Of a stretch of DNA of 12,076 bases, positions 5,932 to 12,076 are shown in pieces (within the stretch, counting starts at the first letter, position 1; each line of letters begins with the position of its first letter). Source of the stretch: Chlamydiota bacterium (GTDB lineage Bacteria; Chlamydiota; Chlamydiia; Chlamydiales; SM23-39); assembly GCA_027459365.1 (NCBI GenBank), contig DAIDIM010000022.1, positions 1-12,076 of the forward strand. Direction: 5' to 3'. The notes beneath the pieces were generated by a model. It did no database searches, was not told the DNA's origin, and saw only the letters and a list, made by a program, of their open reading frames with translations. The position numbers and the translations under genes were made by a program.

Positions 5932-6956
5932 TTCGATGTTCTTTTGGGTCTACGAATATCAATATTACCGATTTTTCTCCGTTTCACATTGAGATGATGA
6001 CAACGCAAATAGCACGACGAGCAGCACTATTGCCTTTGGAAATTGTTGAACTGCTGCCTACATCACAATACGGATCTTTTAAGCATCTTTTAGAAAATAA
6101 ACATCGGGCAGCGTCTCTTCGTTTAAGCGATGCAGCAGATTTTGGTTTGAAGATCGTTCGCAATGCCAAAATTAACTTAGCAAAACCGCATCGATTGTTA
6201 CTTGATTTGAAAAATACTTTTTCAGGAATTCCTGCCATTTTAGTTGGGGCAGGACCCTCTTTGGAAGAGAATCTCCATTTATTGCCTGAAAATGCCATCA
6301 TCTTTGCAGGAGGCACTGCTTTAAAAAAAATTCCGTTTACTCCCCATTTTGGCGCTTGTGTTGATAAGGAAAATCTAAATCTCAAATTTGACTTTCCCGT
6401 TTGCATGCAATGCAGAGCCCATCCAATCGATGGCGAGATGATCATTTCACCCGATAGCCATTTTCCTTTAATGGGTGAAACGTTTGATGGTGGCTGGACT
6501 GTTGGGAATTTTATGGTCGCGATTGCTGTTTATTTTGGCTGTAATCCAATTGTATGTGTCGGAATGGATTATTGTACGCGAAATGGGAAAAAATATGCTT
6601 TTGAAGAGACAAAAGTTGAAGAGCAAGAAGATTGGAAAGAGTCTGTTTTTTGGCTCAAAAATATTGAAAAAAAGCATCCCGAAATTACTTTCCTCAATGC
6701 AAGTAACGGACTTAAATATTTTACACCGTGTAACTTAAAAGCTATTAGATTTGAGAAAAGACCCATAGCTCAGATCGTTTACGAGAAAATTTCAAACTTA
6801 AAAACCCATACTGCTGAAGTAGACACCTCATCAATGCTTGCAACTCTTTGGAATATCTGGGAACCTGTTTTTGCAAGAAGCGGAGATTTTTCGGAAGAAG
6901 AGATGAGGATGCATCAAGATCTATTTTTTCAACAGGTGATTGCCTCCTATGATTGA
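5928..6956 (+). CDS. DUF115 / Maf-like protein (MAF_flag10, MptE-like fold)
   Basis: This is a 342-residue protein. The central DUF115 domain is recognised by GIPAILVGAGPSLEE (residues 100-114), IIFAGGTALKKI (124-135), TPHFGACVDKE (138-148) and TVGNFMVAIAVYFGCNPIVC followed by VGMD (191-214). DUF115 domains occur in archaeal 6-hydroxymethylpterin pyrophosphokinase MptE and in the Maf proteins that attach nonulosonic acids (pseudaminic/legionaminic type) to flagellin. No flagellar gene is visible in the window, so the substrate cannot be named. Compared with full Maf proteins it has a short, different N-terminal ~95 residues. The start overlaps the preceding stop (ATGA). The next gene encodes a second, larger DUF115 protein, so the two probably arose by duplication and may act together. 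Domain call is firm; sugar transfer versus another phosphotransfer role is open. Confidence 0.82.
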   Translation: MIRCSFGSTNINITDFSPFHIEMMTTQIARRAALLPLEIVELLPTSQYGSFKHLLENKHRAASLRLSDAADFGLKIVRNAKINLAKPHRLLLDLKNTFSGIPAILVGAGPSLEENLHLLPENAIIFAGGTALKKIPFTPHFGACVDKENLNLKFDFPVCMQCRAHPIDGEMIISPDSHFPLMGETFDGGWTVGNFMVAIAVYFGCNPIVCVGMDYCTRNGKKYAFEETKVEEQEDWKESVFWLKNIEKKHPEITFLNASNGLKYFTPCNLKAIRFEKRPIAQIVYEKISNLKTHTAEVDTSSMLATLWNIWEPVFARSGDFSEEEMRMHQDLFFQQVIASYD

Positions 6957-8844
6957 GCTATTTTGGCCGAATGGAAAACGCAAACGTTTTGTTGAATTTC
7001 GAGATGGGAAACGTTCCGGCTGCGATCAAATGTGGAGTGAAGAGGGGATCCTCGTCGATGAGGGATTCTATGAAGATGGAATTCCAGTTGGTGTTCATAA
7101 AAGATGGAATAAAAAGGGAAATTTGATTGAAGAAATTACCTACCTTGATCTGAAAAGGAGAAATTATCGACATTGGGATGATGAGGGGGTATTGCGAACA
7201 GAAGCAATCTGGCATGGCGATCAATATCAAGAGAGGGCATGGGACCGATTCGAGAGGTGTTGGGTAGAGAAAAAGGAATATATTCCTCGGCTTATATCTA
7301 AATGCATTGTTCCTGAATGTGCGCGCGATGATGGTTTTGCCATTTTAATGGACCGTTTTCCAAAACTTGGCCTTCTCTATCCAACAATGAAGAAAAAATT
7401 CTCAAAATTTGAATTTTTAAAACCTTTTGATATTGGTCACGCTGAAGTTGTCATCATTTTTGGTCTTAAGATGGGGGCGCCCTATTTTCAACTCAAAAGT
7501 TGGCTTCATGAAAGGCCGCAAAGAAAAATCATTTTTATCGAAGAGAATTTTGCCTATTTTATTGCCAATTCTCCCCATGTTTCAATCTTGAGAGATCCTC
7601 AACTGTTTTTGGACACCCACTTTGTCCCAGAAAAATATCCCTATCATAGAGTCGAGATCATTGGGCTTTCATCTCTTAAAAAACTGGAAGCTTTGCGCAA
7701 AATCACTTTGTCTCACGCCTTGCATCAAGATCGGCTTCATGGATATCAGCCATTTCACAATTTTGTTCAAAATGTGAGGCGCTTTCGACACTCTTTTTAT
7801 GCCAATAAAATGAAAGGGAAATTTGCCGGAATTCCGGCCATTGTTTGTGGAGCTGGCCCCTCTCTTCAAAAAACCATCCCCTTCCTTAAAAAAGTAGCAG
7901 ATCGGGCGCTGATTATTGCAGGAGGTTCCACCCTTGCCGCCCTTAGTTCACAAGGTGTGCCAATTCATTTTGGGATAGCCATCGACCCAAATCTTGAAGA
8001 ATATCGACGGCTAAAAAATAGCTTTGCTTTTGATACACCACTTCTCTACTCGACGAGAGTTCATCCCGACATCTTTCAAACATGTTCGGGCCCTTTTGGC
8101 TATATGCGTAGCGGCATTGGAGGAAGCCCGGAAGTTTGGTTGGAGGAGGAACTTGGATTAGTGGACCCGATGATTGGTGAAAACCTCTCGCCTGAATCGA
8201 TTTCGGTGACCACAATTTGTGTTGCCTGGGCACAATATTTGGGATGTAACACAATTGCGTTGAGTGGAGTCGATCTTGCCTACACGAACAGAAAAAGATA
8301 TGCAACAGGAGTCGATGGAGATGAGGAAGTCTCTTTTCTAGAGCAAGAAAGGGAAAAATCGACTGCCGATCGGATCGTACGAAGAAAAAATCGAAAAAAC
8401 GGATGGATTTACACAGCTGTCCGTTGGATCATGGAAGCGGCAGCACTCTCTCATTTTGCCAAAAAACATTCAGAAATTCAGTGGTTTAATCTGACAGATG
8501 AGGGACTCCCCATTCAAGGAATTCCTTACACTGAGGAGATCCATTTTTCTCAAAAATATGATTTAAAAAAACGGATTGATGAGGAGATTGCAAAAGCACC
8601 GATGCTTTACAATGATGATAAATTGAGAGAACTTAAAGAGAGTCTGGATAGAATAGTCGAGCATTTAGAAATCATCACAGGCCAAAAAAAGGGCTCTTGC
8701 TACCTTTCAGAATTGGAAATTCAAGAAGAATTAGCAAAAGATATACTCTTTTATGATATCCATGAAGTTGTAGGATTAGGCAATTGGTCAGAGTTTTTAA
8801 ATCTTGCTAAACAGTATCAAACACAACTTACTTTATACCAATAA
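6949..8844 (+). CDS. MORN-repeat / Maf-like (DUF115) fusion protein
   Basis: The ATG at 6949 gives 631 residues and has AGGTGA nine bases upstream. A TTG at 6940 would add three residues but lacks this spacing. Residues ~2-92 are about four MORN_2/YwqK-type repeats (FWPNGKRKRFVEFRDGKRSG, EEGILVDEGFYEDGIPVG and so on). Residues ~160-245 resemble the Maf N-terminal Rossmann-like part (VVIIFGLKMGAPY, KIIFIEEN). Residues ~290-460 are DUF115: KFAGIPAIVCGAGPSL (291-306), LIIAGGSTLAAL (321-332), VPIHFGIAIDPN (337-348) and VTTICVAWAQYLGCNTIALS followed by GVDLAY (420-445). The C-terminal ~130 residues are helical and charged. It overlaps the upstream DUF115 gene by 8 bases. By analogy with flagellin Maf proteins it may transfer a sugar to an envelope protein, with the MORN part helping contact membrane or partner, but this is inference. 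Confidence 0.8.
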   Translation: MIELFWPNGKRKRFVEFRDGKRSGCDQMWSEEGILVDEGFYEDGIPVGVHKRWNKKGNLIEEITYLDLKRRNYRHWDDEGVLRTEAIWHGDQYQERAWDRFERCWVEKKEYIPRLISKCIVPECARDDGFAILMDRFPKLGLLYPTMKKKFSKFEFLKPFDIGHAEVVIIFGLKMGAPYFQLKSWLHERPQRKIIFIEENFAYFIANSPHVSILRDPQLFLDTHFVPEKYPYHRVEIIGLSSLKKLEALRKITLSHALHQDRLHGYQPFHNFVQNVRRFRHSFYANKMKGKFAGIPAIVCGAGPSLQKTIPFLKKVADRALIIAGGSTLAALSSQGVPIHFGIAIDPNLEEYRRLKNSFAFDTPLLYSTRVHPDIFQTCSGPFGYMRSGIGGSPEVWLEEELGLVDPMIGENLSPESISVTTICVAWAQYLGCNTIALSGVDLAYTNRKRYATGVDGDEEVSFLEQEREKSTADRIVRRKNRKNGWIYTAVRWIMEAAALSHFAKKHSEIQWFNLTDEGLPIQGIPYTEEIHFSQKYDLKKRIDEEIAKAPMLYNDDKLRELKESLDRIVEHLEIITGQKKGSCYLSELEIQEELAKDILFYDIHEVVGLGNWSEFLNLAKQYQTQLTLYQ

Positions 8845-8866
8845 CTTGCAGATGGTTTAGAAAAGA

Positions 8867-8897
8867 GTACCGAAAAAGGGACTCGTACCGATAAAAT
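8867..8897 (+). promoter_or_regulatory. GTACCGA direct repeat and possible -10 just upstream of mtaB
   Basis: GTACCGA occurs at 8867-8873 and 8885-8891, 18 bases apart, in the 62-base gap before mtaB. TAAAAT (8892-8897) directly after the second copy could be a -10 element, but no good -35 is present. If used, transcription would begin only a few bases before the GTG at 8907, giving a nearly leaderless mRNA. Alternatively mtaB is read through from the upstream operon. Confidence 0.25.
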
Positions 8898-8906
8898 ATT
8901 GCGTGC

Positions 8907-10145
8907 GTGAAGAAATTTAAAGTCATTACTCTAGGCTGCAGGACCAATCAATATGAATCGCAGGGGTATACTGACCAGCTGCGGCAGATGGGCTTGACCA
9001 AAGCAGAGGATGGGGAAGAGGCCGATCTTTGCATTGTCAATACCTGCACAGTGACCGATTCTGCTGATAGTGCATCCCGCCATGAGATTCGCTCTTTATT
9101 GAAAGGCCATCCGAATGCGAAAATTGCAGTCACCGGTTGCATGGCAGAAAGTGCGCCGGATAGCATTCTATCCATCGACCCAAGAATTCAAATTGTTCCC
9201 AATGCGAAAAAAGAAGAGTTGATTCAAGAAATTTTTCCTGATGAGAATGAATTTCCCGAATTTAAAATAGAGGCCTTTGAGGGTCATACAAGAGCTTTTG
9301 TAAAAGTACAAGATGGATGCAATTCGTTTTGTACCTACTGCATTATCCCATACGTGCGTGGAAGATCTCGCTCACGACAAATTTCAGAAGTTGTCAATGA
9401 GGTGGAGGGGTTGGTTGCAAAAGGATTTAAAGAAGTGGTCATTACCGGAATTAATGTTGGAGATTTTGATGGGGCAGGGAGACTTTCCGATCTTGTGCGG
9501 GCAGTCGATCAAGTAAAAGGGTTACAGCGTCTCCGTATTTCATCTATCGATCCGGATGAAGTTGATGAGGATTTGGCAAATGCGGTACTCAATGGGCGCA
9601 CAACCGTTCCTAGCATGCATATTGTGTTGCAATCAGGGTCAAATACTATCTTAAAACGGATGAACCGGAAATATACACGTCAAATATTCATCGAGTCAGT
9701 CGAAAAAATGAAAGAGAGAAATCCCGACTTCACCGTGACAACCGATATCATAGTCGGTTTTCCGGGAGAAACGGAAATTGATCATGCAGAAACTTTAGAC
9801 CTGATTAAAACCATACAATTTGCCAAAGTTCATATGTTCCCTTATAGCGTAAGGAAACGGACAAGAGCCGCCCTATATCCTAATAAAGTTTCTCCTATTG
9901 TCATGAAGCAGAGAAAACAAGAGCTCATGCGCGTGGCAGAGCAAGCATCATTCCAGCTGCGTGAAAAGTTTTTAGGCAGGACAATGGAGGTTTTGCTCGA
10001 AAATGATGAAAAAGAGGGGATGATCGCAGGACTGACTCCGAATTTTCTTCGTGTTTCCATTCCAAAAGGTCATTGGAAAGCCAATGATCTAGTCCAAGTA
10101 AAGCTAATTGAAAATCGACCTGATGGGTTTTTAGGGTTGGTATGA
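8907..10145 (+). CDS. mtaB: tRNA ms2t6A37 methylthiotransferase MtaB
   Basis: This 412-residue radical-SAM enzyme of the methylthiotransferase family is predicted to add a methylthio group to t6A at position 37 of ANN-decoding tRNAs. The N-terminal UPF0004 domain supplies C11 (TLGCRTNQYES), C47 (VNTCTV) and C78 (VTGCMAE) for one [4Fe-4S] cluster. The radical-SAM domain supplies CNSFCTYC (C138, C142, C145) followed by IIPYVRGRSRSR. A TRAM-like domain lies at about 350-412 (FLGRTMEVLLENDEKEGMIA). The 'CRTNQYES' and 'VTDSADSASR' signatures point to MtaB rather than MiaB or RimO. The GTG start is required to retain the N-terminal cluster motif; no Shine-Dalgarno sequence precedes it. Its stop overlaps the start of the next gene (ATGA), indicating translational coupling. 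Confidence 0.93.
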   Translation: MKKFKVITLGCRTNQYESQGYTDQLRQMGLTKAEDGEEADLCIVNTCTVTDSADSASRHEIRSLLKGHPNAKIAVTGCMAESAPDSILSIDPRIQIVPNAKKEELIQEIFPDENEFPEFKIEAFEGHTRAFVKVQDGCNSFCTYCIIPYVRGRSRSRQISEVVNEVEGLVAKGFKEVVITGINVGDFDGAGRLSDLVRAVDQVKGLQRLRISSIDPDEVDEDLANAVLNGRTTVPSMHIVLQSGSNTILKRMNRKYTRQIFIESVEKMKERNPDFTVTTDIIVGFPGETEIDHAETLDLIKTIQFAKVHMFPYSVRKRTRAALYPNKVSPIVMKQRKQELMRVAEQASFQLREKFLGRTMEVLLENDEKEGMIAGLTPNFLRVSIPKGHWKANDLVQVKLIENRPDGFLGLV

Positions 10146-10876
10146 TCAAGATTGCGAGGAAACTACGTCCGTTTAGCCATAGATCTGGCGCAAAATGCCT
10201 CATCCCAGGGACTGAAACAATCGTAGAGGCTTATCCGAATCTTTTGCGTGTAGGTTCTATAGAAACGGCTCTGAATATTGTGAGCGGTTTTACGCTTCAA
10301 CAAGATTTGGAGCGCAATTGTGTTTGGGTCTTTGGAAAGAACTTCCGGATGAAAATTAAAGGACCCCACTTTCAAAATATTGAAAAACTCTCACTTGGCT
10401 CTCATAAGTCGCAGAATTGGGATAAAGTGGTGACTCTTGCAGACATTCTTCCCGTCATCTTTGATCTAGGACAAAAATCCAAACCTGGAGTACCCGTACA
10501 AATCTCGAATTATGAAGAATTTTATCGCACCTCTTTTGATGGAATTGCCGTCCCAAATAGACCCTTTTTAAGAGAGGCCTATCAAAAAATCCGCTCTCAC
10601 TTCATCAATGAAAATGGCTCTGAACTGATCTTGCTTCCAGACAACCCGTTTCCGCACGGGCGCCTATTGAATCTTCAGACGCAATTTGGAACGCTTGATA
10701 TGGAATGGACAAAACGGCGGTTGCGGCGAGCCATTTTCCATCCCAAAATTACTGGGGAAATCATTTTTCCATATCGTTTCCGTAAGAAAATGCAGCAACA
10801 TGAGAAAGGGATCATGATGAACGGTGTCCTTCCAATCGAGGCTGGCAAAACAATGTTCTTAGATCGATTCTTTTAA
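10142..10876 (+). CDS. Hypothetical protein coupled to mtaB
   Basis: This 244-residue protein is not recognised. It starts at an ATG overlapping the mtaB stop by 4 bases, so it is almost certainly expressed with mtaB. There is no signal peptide or membrane segment. The N-terminus is basic (MIKIARKLRPFSHRSGAKCL). A beta-rich stretch follows (PNLLRVGSIETALNIVSGFT, CVWVFGKNFRMKIKG), then a segment rich in Asn/Asp/Phe (SNYEEFYRTSFDGIAVPNRP), and a strongly basic C-terminal part (WTKRRLRRAIFHPKITGEII). It gives the impression of a soluble cytoplasmic protein, possibly lineage-specific. No catalytic motif is evident. It overlaps the following convergent ATPase gene by 4 bases at the stop codons. 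Coding status is well supported by the long open frame and coupling; function is unknown. Confidence 0.75.
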   Translation: MIKIARKLRPFSHRSGAKCLIPGTETIVEAYPNLLRVGSIETALNIVSGFTLQQDLERNCVWVFGKNFRMKIKGPHFQNIEKLSLGSHKSQNWDKVVTLADILPVIFDLGQKSKPGVPVQISNYEEFYRTSFDGIAVPNRPFLREAYQKIRSHFINENGSELILLPDNPFPHGRLLNLQTQFGTLDMEWTKRRLRRAIFHPKITGEIIFPYRFRKKMQQHEKGIMMNGVLPIEAGKTMFLDRFF

Positions 10877-12057
10877 TATAAAAATCCAAATAACCAGAGA
10901 GGGATTTTATTGAGCGCACCTTGCTCAATATCATCACAAGCAAGAAATGCATGCACATGATTCTTAATTTGGTTAAATTTTTTGTTTTTCCCTCCTACTT
11001 CAATGAGAAATTTCTGATCGATCAAAAAATCCCCATCTAAAGGTACTTGTACGGTATGAGCCTGTGCCAGCATAGAGAGGAGATAGGTTTCTCGAACGGT
11101 ACCTATTTCTGGATGGGATGTTGCAATCGCATAGAGTAAATTTGGATTATCGAGATAGATTTTTGAAGGCGATTCAAGAGAGTTAAACTTATCCGATGCT
11201 TTACTTAAAGACCTGATGAGTCCAGCTTTTTCTAGCTGAGAAAAATAGTTCTTTAATGTGCGCAGATCTCCTACCTCAATTGCTGTCATTATATGACTCC
11301 AATTTGGAGTGAATGGAACAGCATTTGCGATAAAAATAAGAAGCTTTTTTATTTTCTGAATGCTATTTCCTGTTAACTGAGGATTGATTGTTGCTAGGTC
11401 TGATTCAATTGTCGTATGGACATTTTGTTCTAATGTCATTTTATAGATTGCTTCATCCTGAATTTCAAAATAATATGGGTAATATCCGTATTTTAAATAT
11501 CGATGAAATTCTGGGATCACTTTTTTTTCTATTCTTGCTAACTCTTTTATAATGTCACTTGCGATTCTCTCATGATCTGAACAAATCTTTTCGAGAGGAT
11601 AAAAGGGAAGGACAATTTGATGATTCAATTCTAAATACTCTCGAAAGGACATTCCTTGCATAGAATAGATTGCAGCTCTTCTTGATAGATCGTGGCTGCC
11701 TTGAGAGATCTCAAGAGCAGAGCTGCCTGAAGCAAAAATTTTTAAAGTTGGAAATGTATCATAGATACTTTTCAATTCTCCTGACCACTCAGAATATTTA
11801 TGAATTTCATCAAAAACGATCCACTTTCCTCCAAGGAGCTGAAATTGTTCGGCAATCTCGTATAAAGATGTTTTGCCAATGATGAAATGGTCACACTGTA
11901 CATAAAGAATGCGAGAATCAAAGCGATCACCATCCACAAATCCCAATAACAACTGTACCAAGGTTGTTGTTTTACCAACTCCTCGGGGGCCAATAATCAA
12001 AGACATACGATGATTGAGATGAGTTGTTCGAATAAAATATCTTTGGTATGCAGACAT
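10873..12057 (-). CDS. AAA-family ATPase with winged helix and DUF4143-like C-terminus
   Basis: This 394-residue protein has the AAA_14 layout. Walker A is GPRGVGKTT (23-31), Walker B is WIVFDEIHKY (79-88), the sensor-like strand is IFASGSSALEIS (107-118), then DLSRRAAIYSMQGMSFREYL with a likely arginine finger at R126/R127. A winged-helix part follows (about 215-295, GDLRTLKNYFSQLEKAGLIR). The C-terminal DUF4143-like domain has FLIDQKFLIEVGGKNK (D347, E353, K357), a degenerate PD-(D/E)xK-like pattern typical of these proteins. Such STAND-like ATPases are common accessory genes in bacteria and archaea, often transferred and present in many copies; their role is not established. The ATG at 12057 has only a weak AGAGAT upstream. 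The gene is on the strand opposite to mtaB and meets the unknown gene tail to tail. It lacks any linked partner within the window. Confidence 0.85.
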   Translation of the reverse strand: MSAYQRYFIRTTHLNHRMSLIIGPRGVGKTTTLVQLLLGFVDGDRFDSRILYVQCDHFIIGKTSLYEIAEQFQLLGGKWIVFDEIHKYSEWSGELKSIYDTFPTLKIFASGSSALEISQGSHDLSRRAAIYSMQGMSFREYLELNHQIVLPFYPLEKICSDHERIASDIIKELARIEKKVIPEFHRYLKYGYYPYYFEIQDEAIYKMTLEQNVHTTIESDLATINPQLTGNSIQKIKKLLIFIANAVPFTPNWSHIMTAIEVGDLRTLKNYFSQLEKAGLIRSLSKASDKFNSLESPSKIYLDNPNLLYAIATSHPEIGTVRETYLLSMLAQAHTVQVPLDGDFLIDQKFLIEVGGKNKKFNQIKNHVHAFLACDDIEQGALNKIPLWLFGFLY

Positions 12058-12076
12058 TTTAATCTCTAAAAAATGG

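Noticed and set aside
5984..6445. 153-codon minus-strand open frame
   Set aside because: It is antisense to the first DUF115 gene, whose conserved motifs occupy the same bases.
7943..8305. 120-codon minus-strand open frame
   Set aside because: It is antisense to the DUF115 domain of the MORN-Maf fusion; no independent support.

Overview
The window looks like a low-GC chromosomal segment from a member of the phylum Chlamydiota, most likely an environmental (amoeba-associated) chlamydia. This is inferred from gene content. A pheT - LysM protein - yidD - recO neighbourhood resembles, from memory, the pheT-to-recO region of Chlamydia. The hibernation factor, the paired Maf-like (DUF115) proteins and a DUF4143-type ATPase also suit the larger genomes of environmental chlamydiae. 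No marker gene such as rRNA or an outer-membrane protein is present to prove it.

Layout: (1) 1-192, minus: the first 64 codons of pheT, running off the left edge. (2) 193-437: a divergent intergenic region dominated by a ~168-bp imperfect palindrome (205-372), followed by a promoter and RBS for the next gene. (3) 438-2030: a membrane-anchored protein with an Asn/Gln/Pro-rich linker and C-terminal LysM domain. It converges with yidD (2035-2241, minus), and a strong hairpin sits inside the end of yidD. (4) 2244-3839: an M3-like zinc oligopeptidase, divergent from yidD with 2 bp between the longest reading frames. (5) 3910-4070: a tRNA-Leu(GAG) / tRNA-Arg(UCG) pair. (6) 4071-4888, minus: a small membrane-protein ORF of 58 codons and recO. 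(7) 4919-8844, plus: a tightly overlapping run of hpf, a small HsdR_N-like PD-(D/E)xK protein, a DUF115/Maf-like protein, and a larger MORN-Maf fusion. (8) 8907-10876, plus: mtaB (tRNA ms2t6A methylthiotransferase) overlapping an unrecognised 244-codon gene. (9) 10873-12057, minus: a AAA-type ATPase with winged helix and DUF4143-like C-terminus, overlapping the previous gene tail to tail by 4 bp.

Much of the segment concerns translation: pheT, two tRNAs, hpf and mtaB. Cell-envelope functions come next: yidD, the LysM protein and possibly the Maf-like pair. The least explained parts are the palindromic element in front of pheT, the nuclease-like/Maf/MORN-Maf cassette coupled to hpf, the small membrane ORF whose frame stays open upstream of its only start codon, and the gene coupled to mtaB.
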